Positions 32,357 to 38,774 of a DNA stretch of 41,048 nucleotides are shown piece by piece. This DNA comes from Arthrobacter sp. ZGTC131 (GTDB lineage: Bacteria; Actinomycetota; Actinomycetes; Actinomycetales; Micrococcaceae): positions 1 to 41,048 of the forward strand of contig NZ_PJIK01000024.1 in the NCBI RefSeq assembly GCF_002929275.1, written 5' to 3'. Positions within the stretch are counted from its first letter, which is position 1, and every line of letters begins with the position of its first letter. The position numbers were made by a program, and so were the translations under genes. The notes under the pieces are model-generated. The model was given only the letters and a program-made list of their open reading frames with translations, searched no databases and was not told the DNA's origin.

Positions 32357-33187
32357 CCATTCATGCATGGCCAGGATCTGGCCCAGCACCACCATCCCCG
32401 AGAGGGCTGCGAGGAGGGGGTTGATGCTCATATACACGCCGAAGAATGCCGGCCGAACGTGACGGAGTGCAACGAGGTCCGCGGCATAGGGGATGACAGA
32501 GCAGAGCACTCCGGCAATGACCGAAAACAACAGTGCCGGACCGGCCAATGACCCCTCCGAGAGGAGATACCCGGCCACCGGCAGGTAGAACACCATGGAG
32601 ACCAGGGTCGCAACTGCCGGACCCTGGAGACCGGGCAGACGCTGGCCGACCACCCTGTTGAGCAGGATGTAGGCACCCCAGCAGGCGGCCCCCACTGCCG
32701 CGATTCCAATGCCAAGGTAGTCGCTGGAAGGTCCGGGCAGCACAAGGACGTAAACCCCGACGCCGGCACTCACCGCGCACAGCACGTCGAGTTTGGATCT
32801 GGATCGCATGAGGGCGATGGCCAGGGGGCCAAGAAATTCCAAGGTGACGGCCAGGCCCAGCCCGATGCGCTGTATGGCGACGTAGAGGCATATGTTCATG
32901 ACCGCGATCGTTCCGCCCAGCAGGAGCGCAGGCCACCACTGTTTCCATGTGAGGCGATGCAGGGGAGGCCGGGCCGCCGGCAGGAGCACGGCCGCGGCGA
33001 CGAGTTGCCGCACGGCAACCACGCCCGCCGGTCCAAGCGTCGGAAATGCGTGGGCTCCGATGCCCGCGCCGATCTGGCTGCTGACACCGCTGCCCGTCAT
33101 GGTCAGCAGGCCGCCGAGAATTCGGGATTTGGGTTGTGTTGTTTGACGGTCGTCCCGGCCGAAGCCGTGCTCTGCGTATGCCTCCAT
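32264..33187 (-). CDS. EamA/RhtA-type drug/metabolite exporter
   Basis: 307 residues with about ten hydrophobic segments in two EamA repeats (GSGVSSQIGAGIGAHAFPTLGPAG in repeat 1; CWGAYILLNRVVGQRLPGLQ at the start of repeat 2; MSINPLLAALSGMVVLGQ in the last helices), typical of RhtA-like threonine/homoserine exporters. ATG 33187 gives the usual N-terminus; an in-frame extension runs antisense through the LysR gene and is rejected. It is divergent from that LysR gene across 70 bp and probably its target. The last 31 codons overlap the 3' end of the convergent MFS gene. The substrate is probably an amino acid or similar metabolite, uncertain. Confidence 0.87.
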   Translation of the reverse strand: MEAYAEHGFGRDDRQTTQPKSRILGGLLTMTGSGVSSQIGAGIGAHAFPTLGPAGVVAVRQLVAAAVLLPAARPPLHRLTWKQWWPALLLGGTIAVMNICLYVAIQRIGLGLAVTLEFLGPLAIALMRSRSKLDVLCAVSAGVGVYVLVLPGPSSDYLGIGIAAVGAACWGAYILLNRVVGQRLPGLQGPAVATLVSMVFYLPVAGYLLSEGSLAGPALLFSVIAGVLCSVIPYAADLVALRHVRPAFFGVYMSINPLLAALSGMVVLGQILAMHEWLGIVLIVATNAAAILLAGHNRRQVRGRGRP

Positions 33188-33207
33188 AACCCCAAAGTGT
33201 GGAGGCA
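33179..33207. promoter_or_regulatory. 8-bp inverted repeat over the EamA start (candidate LysR site)
   Basis: TGCCTCCA-N13-TGGAGGCA is a perfect inverted repeat. It spans the EamA start codon (33185-33187) and extends into the divergent intergenic region. It could be an operator or, in the EamA mRNA, a hairpin covering the ribosome site. Confidence 0.45.
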
Positions 33208-33244
33208 ATTCTTGAAACCAATAAATGCCTCCGCTGCTTGTTCT

Positions 33245-33259
33245 ATACGATGACCGTAT
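33245..33259. promoter_or_regulatory. ATAC-N7-GTAT LysR box at the LysR start codon
   Basis: ATAC at 33245-33248 and GTAT at 33256-33259 form the classical 15-bp T-N11-A LysR motif. It runs into the ATG at 33258, so binding would repress the lysR-type gene itself, in keeping with the usual negative autoregulation. Confidence 0.5.
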
Positions 33260-34124
33260 GAATCTTGAGTTGCGCCATCTTCGGTCGCTCGTAGCCGTTG
33301 ACGACGCCCGGACGTTCACCGACGCAGCCATCGGTTTGGGAACTACGCAGGCAAGCATCTCCCGATCTGTCGCGGCGCTGGAACGTACCCTGGGAGTGCG
33401 AGTTTTCCAGAGAACCACGCGCAGCGTGACCCCGACGGCGGCCGGGAAACGGATCATTGAACACGCGCGGCGGGTCCTGGACGAAGCGAAGTTACTGGAA
33501 GAGGCTGCGAGGGATCATGCCGGCGAGCTCAGGGTCGGCTACGCCTGGTCGGCGCTGGGCAGCAGGACCATCGCCCTGCAGCGCCGCTGGGAGGAGGCGA
33601 ACCCCGGGGTTCAACTGATCTGGGTCCAGTCGAGTTCGCCGGCGGCCGGCCTGGCGGGTGGATCCGTCGATCTCGCCGTGGTCCGGCGAGAGCTCAATGA
33701 CCCGCGCTTCACTGAAACCCTGGTGGGCACGGAACGCCGTTATGCCGCCGTGGCCGCCACGGATCCTCTGGCCCGCAGGCGGTTCCTGCGCATGGCGGAC
33801 TTCACGGGGCGGACGATCGCCGTCGACAGCCGCACCGGCACCACGGCCGAAGATCTTTGGGGCCCGGAGGCCAGGCCTTCCTCCGTCCGCCCCGTCCAGG
33901 GCGTCGACGATTGGCTCACGCTGATCGCGACAGGCAAGGCCATCGGCATGTCCTCCGAGGCGACGGCCTCCCAGTACCCACGGCCCGGGGTGGTCTACAA
34001 AACAGTCCGCGACGCGCCACCGATATGCGTGTTCCTTGCAGCCTGGAAGGACGACCCGTCAATCCTTATTGCCGAGTTCGCGCGACTGGCCCGGCAAGCT
34101 TTTGCCGAAGCTCCACTACCCTAA
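33258..34124 (+). CDS. LysR-family transcriptional regulator
   Basis: 288 residues: N-terminal winged helix-turn-helix (1-60; MNLELRHLRSLVAVDDARTF, TQASISRSVAALERTLGVRVFQR) and a C-terminal effector-binding domain (about 85-285; GELRVGYAWSALGS). ATG 33258 gives the standard LysR N-terminus; ATG 33225 would add 11 non-family residues and overlap the operators. It is divergent from the EamA exporter, which it presumably controls in response to the exported metabolite. Its last bases overlap the end of the convergent 107-residue gene. Confidence 0.9.
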   Translation: MNLELRHLRSLVAVDDARTFTDAAIGLGTTQASISRSVAALERTLGVRVFQRTTRSVTPTAAGKRIIEHARRVLDEAKLLEEAARDHAGELRVGYAWSALGSRTIALQRRWEEANPGVQLIWVQSSSPAAGLAGGSVDLAVVRRELNDPRFTETLVGTERRYAAVAATDPLARRRFLRMADFTGRTIAVDSRTGTTAEDLWGPEARPSSVRPVQGVDDWLTLIATGKAIGMSSEATASQYPRPGVVYKTVRDAPPICVFLAAWKDDPSILIAEFARLARQAFAEAPLP

Positions 34125-34444
34125 ACTTCCGTGGGGGCTTCGCCTGCGGCGGCCACCCGATGCGTCCCGCCTGATGACGGGGCAGTCCGGATGCGTGGGT
34201 CGCGAAGATGGTCCAGCAGCGCCTTCTCCGGGTTCCCGGGATTTTCCGCCAGGTGCTTCAGGAGTCCGTCGCGAACTTCCGGACGCACCGGTGCAGATTC
34301 TGAGAGAACGTCGAGGATGATGTCGATGATCTGGTCGCGAAGGGCCGTGCCGCCGGCAGCGTCGGGCGCAACCGGGCCGGACTCGGGGAGATCCTGTGCA
34401 CTGCCGCCGGCAGCTTCCTGCATGGCGTGAAACTTTGTGGGCAT
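34121..34444 (-). CDS. small hypothetical protein
   Basis: 107 residues, no family recognised. The middle (ALRDQIIDIILDVLSESAPVRPEVRDGLLKHLAE, about 34-68) reads as amphipathic helices; the ends are Ala/Gly/Pro-rich and probably flexible. Coding support is good: an AAGGAG ribosome site 5 nt before ATG 34444, GC-rich third positions and a stop that just touches the convergent LysR gene (4-bp overlap). The 180 bp upstream, up to the exonuclease gene, contain no other gene I can support. Confidence 0.6.
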   Translation of the reverse strand: MPTKFHAMQEAAGGSAQDLPESGPVAPDAAGGTALRDQIIDIILDVLSESAPVRPEVRDGLLKHLAENPGNPEKALLDHLRDPRIRTAPSSGGTHRVAAAGEAPTEV

Positions 34445-34625
34445 ACCGGCTCCTTCCTAAGCCTTACACGCTGGTCCTGCCAACTGCTTCCATGATGAAC
34501 GCCCAGTCTGAGTCGAGGGTGAGACTTGTCTGAGAGTCTTCTCATCGTCGGCCACAAAGGGGCGATGGCCAACACCACACCGTGCCGGTCCACCGCGAGC
34601 AGGCGCATCCGTGTCAGGATCGGTT

Positions 34626-35561
34626 ATGCCCCGCCTGATGCTCCTCGACACTGCCTCGCTGTACTTTCGCGCCTTCTACGGCCTGCCCGACACGATCCGC
34701 CGCGCCGACGGCACCCCGGTGAACGCCGTGCGCGGGCTGCTGGACATGATCGCGCGGCTCACCACCGACTACGGAGCGACGCATCTGGTGGCGTGCTGGG
34801 ACGACAATTGGCGGCCGCAGTGGCGGGTCGACCTCATTCCGACCTACAAGTCGCACCGGGTGGCGGAAGTGGTGGCCGGTGCCCCCGATGTGGAGGTCGT
34901 GCCGGACGCGCTCGAGGCGCAGCTACCGATGATCCGCCGGGTGCTCGACCTCGCCGGCATCGCCGTCGTCGGGGCTGCTGAACACGAAGCCGACGACGTC
35001 GTCGGCACCTATGCCAGCCATGCCGAGTATCAGGTCGACGTGGTGACGGGCGACCGCGACCTGTTCCAGATCATCGACGACGACCGGCAGGTGCGGGTGA
35101 TATACACCGCGCGCGGCATGAGGAACCTGGAGGTCATTACGGACGCGGCCGTCGTCGGCAAGTACCGAGTGCTGCCCGCACAGTATGCCGACTACGCGAC
35201 CCTCCGTGGCGATGCCTCCGACGGGCTGCCGGGCGTCGCAGGGATCGGCGAGAAGACCGCCGCATCGCTGCTCGGCCAGTACGGCACCCTCGACGCGCTG
35301 CTCGAGGCGGCGGCTGATCCGGGCAGCGGGCTGTCCGCCTCCGTGCGGTCAAAGCTGGCCGCGGCCGCCGACTATCTCACCGTCGCGCCAACCGTCGTGA
35401 AGATCGTCCGTGATCTCGAGCTGCCCACGCTTGAGGAGGCGGGCGCGGAGCTGCACCCCGTCGCCGGCGACTCGCGCGCCGAACTCGAGCGCCTCGCCAC
35501 CGAGTGGAACCTCGGCGGTTCGGTCAAACGCCTCCTCGACGCACTCGACCTGCGTCGCTGA
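34626..35561 (+). CDS. 5'-3' exonuclease (PolA N-terminal-like FEN nuclease)
   Basis: 311 residues homologous to the 5'-nuclease domain of DNA polymerase I, without a polymerase part. N-terminal metal site LMLLDTASLYFRAFYGLP, CWDDNWRPQWRVDLIPTYKSHR (helical arch region), AEHEADDVVGTYA, VVTGDRDLFQII, then the helix-3-turn-helix DGLPGVAGIGEKTAASLLGQYGTLDAL, which binds DNA. Such stand-alone FENs remove RNA primers and flaps. ATG 34626 is preferred over GTG 34611 because homology starts at once. A 7-8 bp GC stem-loop directly overlaps the stop and probably terminates it. The acidic residues needed for both metal sites appear intact. Confidence 0.9.
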   Translation: MPRLMLLDTASLYFRAFYGLPDTIRRADGTPVNAVRGLLDMIARLTTDYGATHLVACWDDNWRPQWRVDLIPTYKSHRVAEVVAGAPDVEVVPDALEAQLPMIRRVLDLAGIAVVGAAEHEADDVVGTYASHAEYQVDVVTGDRDLFQIIDDDRQVRVIYTARGMRNLEVITDAAVVGKYRVLPAQYADYATLRGDASDGLPGVAGIGEKTAASLLGQYGTLDALLEAAADPGSGLSASVRSKLAAAADYLTVAPTVVKIVRDLELPTLEEAGAELHPVAGDSRAELERLATEWNLGGSVKRLLDALDLRR

Positions 35562-35579
35562 GGGCGGGAAGCCCGCCCT
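35561..35579 (+). terminator. stem-loop at the exonuclease stop codon
   Basis: AGGGCGGG-AAG-CCCGCCCT forms a perfect 8-bp stem with a 3-nt loop, beginning on the last base of the TGA. There is no T-tract. It is a probable GC-hairpin terminator and is unrelated in sequence to the repeated family. Confidence 0.55.
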
Positions 35580-35664
35580 GCCCCGGGGCATTCCCTCCTG
35601 CCGCGGCCCGGTGTACTCTTGCCTGCGTCCGAACCGGATTCTGTGGCGGAAGCAGGGTGCAACC

Positions 35665-36180
35665 ATGGCGCAGTCGGAAATAGCCCAGGCGATCAGTAGG
35701 TCCCGGCAGTACCTGATGGAGAGTCCGGAGAAGGCGCGCTCCCGCGACTCGAAGGCCACTGCAGTGCTGGATGACGGACTCCGCGTGCGCGTTGACGGCC
35801 CGCGCGGCTGGTCCTTGGTGACGGATATGGCGCCAGGCGTCGGCGGACAGGGTTCCGCGCCTCCGCCTGGATGGATGCTGCGCGCTGCCAGTGCCGCTTG
35901 CCTCGCCTCACTCATCGCCATGCGTGCTGCAGAGACGGGGGTGACGCTAACCCTCCTGGAAGTCGAGGTGGACAGCGAATCAGATAACCGCGGGCTGCTG
36001 GGACTCGACGACGGCATTCCGGCGGGGCCGCTGGGTCTGCGCACAGTAGTGCGGGTTGCAGCCGAGAACGCCGCCGAGGCCAGCCTCCACGCCATGGTTC
36101 GCTGGGCAGATGAGCACTCTCCCGTCGACGACGCCGTCCGCCGCGCGGTCCCGGTGGACCTGGCTATTGTGGTTGGCTGA
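35665..36180 (+). CDS. OsmC family protein
   Basis: 171 residues with the OsmC fold. One expected thiol is present at Cys79 in AASAACLASLIAM. Where the second, CP-type cysteine of Ohr/OsmC peroxidases normally lies, the sequence reads EHSPVDD with Ser152. Without the pair it probably cannot perform the usual two-cysteine hydroperoxide chemistry. Such variants are known in the superfamily with unclear functions. ATG 35665 follows GCAGGG; in-frame sequence upstream belongs antisense to other genes. It stands alone, and a 20-bp palindrome begins 19 bp after its stop. Confidence 0.8.
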   Translation: MAQSEIAQAISRSRQYLMESPEKARSRDSKATAVLDDGLRVRVDGPRGWSLVTDMAPGVGGQGSAPPPGWMLRAASAACLASLIAMRAAETGVTLTLLEVEVDSESDNRGLLGLDDGIPAGPLGLRTVVRVAAENAAEASLHAMVRWADEHSPVDDAVRRAVPVDLAIVVG

Positions 36181-36198
36181 ACAATCACCTAGACAACT

Positions 36199-36218
36199 GA
36201 GACAGACCGGTCTGTCTC
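36199..36218. promoter_or_regulatory. 20-bp perfect palindrome, TetR-operator-like
   Basis: GAGACAGACCGGTCTGTCTC is fully self-complementary with no spacer. The core ACAGACCGGTCTGT is a common format for TetR-family operators. It lies between the OsmC gene and the PepSY-like gene, 173 bp before the latter. No TetR gene is adjacent. It may also act as a hairpin terminator for the OsmC gene, though a loop would need several unpaired bases. Confidence 0.5.
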
Positions 36219-36390
36219 GGCTCGTTCGACTTAGCAATTTCCTCTAGTCGGCACGCGTGCACGTGGGTAGACTCCGCAGTGTCGCTCCCCGGATCGGCGG
36301 CGCCGGGATCCGACGGCCCGATCAACGAGCGGTCTGCGCAGCGGAGGCATTTCCGAAAAACGGCTGGACCGCGGAAGCCAGGAGCAAGTC

Positions 36391-36759
36391 ATGAACAGGG
36401 TTGAAAAAGGCGTGGTTAATGCAGCTCTGGTCGCAGGCCTCGTGGGCGGTGGCATCTACCTCGCCATGGGCGGACCCGTCAGTGCGTCGTCGTCGAATCA
36501 AACGGACAGCCGGTCGGCAGCTCAAGGAGGTCACCAGGCCAACGGGATCACAGAGCAGCTGCTGACAGGGACCGTAGCCGCCAAGGTTAAGGCGGCTGCC
36601 ATTGCGGCAAATCCCGGGGCAACGGTGCAGCGCGTCGAGACCGACGCCGAGGGCGCCGCCTACGAGGCGCACATCATCAAGGCCGACGGCTCGCGGGCAA
36701 CCGTGAAGCTTAACGCTGCATTCGCCGTCACCGCCACCGAGTCGGGACGCGGACACTAG
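36391..36759 (+). CDS. PepSY-like secreted or membrane-anchored protein
   Basis: 122 residues. A short basic N-terminus and one hydrophobic segment (about 8-27, VVNAALVAGLVGGGIYLAMG) anchor or export it. The C-terminal region (about 56-118; LTGTVAAKVKAAAIAANPGA, VQRVETDAEGAAYEAHIIKADG) has the helix-strand-strand pattern of PepSY-like domains in actinobacterial proteins, which may bind or inhibit extracellular proteins. ATG 36391 has AGGAG at good spacing. Hairpin copy 4 lies 18 bp beyond the stop. Function is otherwise unknown. Confidence 0.7.
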   Translation: MNRVEKGVVNAALVAGLVGGGIYLAMGGPVSASSSNQTDSRSAAQGGHQANGITEQLLTGTVAAKVKAAAIAANPGATVQRVETDAEGAAYEAHIIKADGSRATVKLNAAFAVTATESGRGH

Positions 36760-36777
36760 AAGAGACGACGACGGCGG

Positions 36778-36811
36778 CCGGACGACGGCGGGAGGTCCCG
36801 CCGTCGTCCGG
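36778..36811. terminator. GC-rich hairpin, copy 4 of the family
   Basis: 16-bp perfect arms (CCGGACGACGGCGGGA and complement) around GG, filling the gap between the convergent PepSY-like and NUDIX genes and ending 1 bp before the NUDIX stop codon. It is placed to terminate both transcripts. Confidence 0.8.
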
Positions 36812-36812
36812 C

Positions 36813-37310
36813 CTACTTTGGTGCAGTGCCCCGAGCAGTGCCCTGTTCACCGATGTGCTCGCCGAGCGCGTCAAGGATCGGCAACTGCCCCTTCACCAAC
36901 TTGATGCGGGCTTCGGATTCCGGAAACCACCTCGCGGCATCGATTTCGGGGTAGTCCTGCACCACGCCCGATCCCTTCGGCCATTCCAGCGAAAACGTGT
37001 TGCTCACAATTTGCTCGGGCTGGAAGTCCGCCTCAGCCGCGAAGGCCGTGATGAGCTTGCCTGAGGGCTGTCGGAATGTCCCGAGCTGCAGGTAGTCCGC
37101 GGGCGGTGCGGGCGTGCCCATTTCCTCGGCGAATTCACGCAGCGCGGCAACCAGCGGATCCTCGGCTTCGAGGTACTCGCCCTTGGGAATGGACCAGGCG
37201 TGGGTGTCCTTGCGGGCCCAGAACGGCCCGCCCATGTGCGCAATCCAGACCTCCAGCTGTAATTCCGGGGTCCGCCGGTACAGCAGGATGCCTGCGCTTC
37301 TAACAGTCAT
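36813..37310 (-). CDS. NUDIX hydrolase
   Basis: 165 residues with a complete NUDIX box, beginning with GEYLEAEDPLVAALREF and ending in AEEMG (Gx5Ex7REUxEExGU). N-terminal strands TVRSAGILLYRR and HAWSIPKG are typical of this fold. NUDIX enzymes hydrolyse nucleoside diphosphates linked to another moiety, using Mg2+ held by the box glutamates. ATG 37310 follows GGAGGG, and the few extra in-frame codons upstream are not needed. Substrate specificity cannot be told. It is convergent with the PepSY-like gene and shares hairpin copy 4. Confidence 0.88.
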   Translation of the reverse strand: MTVRSAGILLYRRTPELQLEVWIAHMGGPFWARKDTHAWSIPKGEYLEAEDPLVAALREFAEEMGTPAPPADYLQLGTFRQPSGKLITAFAAEADFQPEQIVSNTFSLEWPKGSGVVQDYPEIDAARWFPESEARIKLVKGQLPILDALGEHIGEQGTARGTAPK

Positions 37311-37404
37311 TTGCCCTCCACGTCCCAAGGTTATCGGCAACCATTGTGCCCCGGGGTATTCGGCTCTATGGTGAGGGCGTTCTCATCCAAGACCAGGAGG
37401 GGCG

Positions 37405-37770
37405 ATGTCCGGCGAGCCAGTGTTTTTTGAAATCGGCGTGGACGATCCGCAGCGGGGCAAGGCGTTCTACGGGGAGCTCTTCGGCTGGGACTTAACCCCG
37501 GGACCCTCCGGCGGGGGAGGATTCATGATCGGCACGCCGGGGATCCCCGGCGGCATGCACGGCGGGGACGCCGGCGCGGTGCCCTACGTCTTCTTCCGGG
37601 TGGACGACATGGACACTGCCCTGGACCGGGTGCGGGAGCTCGGCGGCTCGGTGGATGATCCCGAACTCCGGGATGACACGAGTGCCGGGGAGTACGGAAG
37701 GTTCAAGCTCTGCAAGGACGACCAGGGCTCGGCCTTTGGACTCCACGAACCGCCAAAGCCCTCAGCCTAG
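37405..37770 (+). CDS. VOC (glyoxalase/bleomycin-resistance) family protein
   Basis: 121 residues, one vicinal-oxygen-chelate domain of two beta-alpha-beta-beta-beta units: PVFFEIGVDDPQRGKAFYGELFGWDL (about 5-30) and VPYVFFRVDDMDTALDRVRELGG (about 59-81), ending FGLHEP. The fold binds a divalent metal and supports isomerase, dioxygenase or drug-binding roles. Of the usual ligands only the terminal Glu in LHEP is clearly placed. AGGAGG precedes ATG 37405. It is followed 21 bp later by the lipoprotein gene. Function unknown. Confidence 0.8.
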   Translation: MSGEPVFFEIGVDDPQRGKAFYGELFGWDLTPGPSGGGGFMIGTPGIPGGMHGGDAGAVPYVFFRVDDMDTALDRVRELGGSVDDPELRDDTSAGEYGRFKLCKDDQGSAFGLHEPPKPSA

Positions 37771-37791
37771 GCCCCCGCCGCGGACGAATCG

Positions 37792-38172
37792 TTGTTGGTT
37801 AGCTTGACTGGCTCCCGCAGGATTTGGCTGGCCGCCGCTGCTTTGCTCTTGTGCGGGTGCGGCATTGGCAACCCCTCCGGCGAGGTCTCCGGCAAGGTCC
37901 TGTCCGGACCGTCCTGCCCCGTTGAGCGCGTCGGTGAGGAGTGTCCGCCCCGCGCCGTGTCAGGCGCCGAGGTGGTCGCACTCGACGGAGAAGCAGTCCG
38001 GGGCTCAACGCTCACGGACGCTTCGGGGGCTTTCCATCTCACTTTGCCTGAGGGCCGGTACGTCATCAGAGCCACCAACGTAGGCGGCTATGCTTCGACG
38101 GCCAGCGAGCAGGTAGTGATTTCGGATGCCCCGGTGAGCGTCACACTGATTGTTGACAGCGGGATCCGCTAA
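37792..38172 (+). CDS. putative lipoprotein with carboxypeptidase-regulatory-like domain
   Basis: 126 residues from a TTG start, other near TTGs being possible. The N-terminus has a basic-hydrophobic signal sequence (RRIWLAAAALLLCGCG) with a lipobox-like LCGC, so lipid anchoring is likely. The mature part is a small beta domain: VSGAEVVALDGEAVRGSTLT, DASGAFHLTLPEGRYVIRAT, VVISDAPVSVTLIVD. This is the pattern of carboxypeptidase-regulatory or transthyretin-like domains, generally adhesion or carbohydrate-associated modules. A cysteine pair (PSCPVERVGEECPPR) could form a disulfide. Hairpin copy 5 starts 4 bp after the stop. Confidence 0.68.
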   Translation: MLVSLTGSRRIWLAAAALLLCGCGIGNPSGEVSGKVLSGPSCPVERVGEECPPRAVSGAEVVALDGEAVRGSTLTDASGAFHLTLPEGRYVIRATNVGGYASTASEQVVISDAPVSVTLIVDSGIR

Positions 38173-38176
38173 CGCC

Positions 38177-38212
38177 AGCGGACGACGGCGGGGACCCCCG
38201 CCGTCGTCCGCT
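38177..38212. terminator. GC-rich hairpin, copy 5 of the family
   Basis: 16-bp perfect arms (AGCGGACGACGGCGGG and complement) with a GACC loop, 4 bp after the lipoprotein stop and 23 bp before the end of the convergent small gene. The loop region differs from copies 2 and 4 (GGGGACCCCC), but both arms are conserved. Confidence 0.8.
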
Positions 38213-38235
38213 CGCGTTTACTGGCGCGAAGCGGC

Positions 38236-38409
38236 CTAGCGGTTCAGGCTGACCGTAAAGGTGTTCGGCCCGCTGCAGGTGACCGCGATGCTGTGCTTGG
38301 GGGCGTTGGCCCGGGTGGAAAGGTCATGCACGGCTGCCTCCAGTGTGTGGTCAATAGCAGACCGGTCCCAGATTTTCAGCGTTACGGAGTCAGTGGTTTC
38401 GAACGTCAT
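38236..38409 (-). CDS. small hypothetical protein
   Basis: 57 residues from ATG 38409 (GAGG lies 9 nt upstream; ATG 38424 would add five residues). No family recognised. The sequence MTFETTDSVTLKIWDRSAID followed by a helix and two strands (KHSIAVTCSGPNTFTVSLNR) suggests a compact alpha/beta fold of about 55 residues, without signal or membrane segment. It is convergent with the lipoprotein gene across hairpin copy 5. Third-codon positions are only moderately GC-rich, so the call is tentative. Confidence 0.5.
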   Translation of the reverse strand: MTFETTDSVTLKIWDRSAIDHTLEAAVHDLSTRANAPKHSIAVTCSGPNTFTVSLNR

Positions 38410-38424
38410 TATTCGGTGCCTCAT

Positions 38425-38774
38425 TCATAAATTCGGTCATGGGTGTTCGCGTCAGTGCGAAAGCCCGGAACAGTTCAATCCGTGAACGGTCGGAGACCTT
38501 GTGCAGCTCGGTTGAGCTCACTGGTTTGGCCTCGTTGCGTCCACCAGGTTGGGTTTAACTTTGCTTCTCAGCCGCTGAGTCTTCTGTGCGCAAGAGTGAA
38601 CGTCAGGGCCGTGCCGGCCGGGAAATCGTGTTCTCGACCGTCCATTCCATGATGCCCGGCGGGGCGATTGCGTCTCAAGCGGATTTCCGATCATTGCAGG
38701 TGAGACTCATCACAACGTGCTGGAGGGCTCCGATGGGAGCCACCTTTTCGCGGGTCCGCCGCGGCGCCGGTCGG
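38425..38774. other. 350-bp non-coding interval
   Basis: I see no credible gene here; open frames on both strands lack ribosome sites and protein-like composition. The only structure noted is GGCTCC-GATG-GGAGCC (38726-38741), followed on the plus strand by ACCTTTT. It could be a terminator hairpin read from either side, and lies 34 bp past the end of the minus-strand ThDP enzyme gene. Confidence 0.5.
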
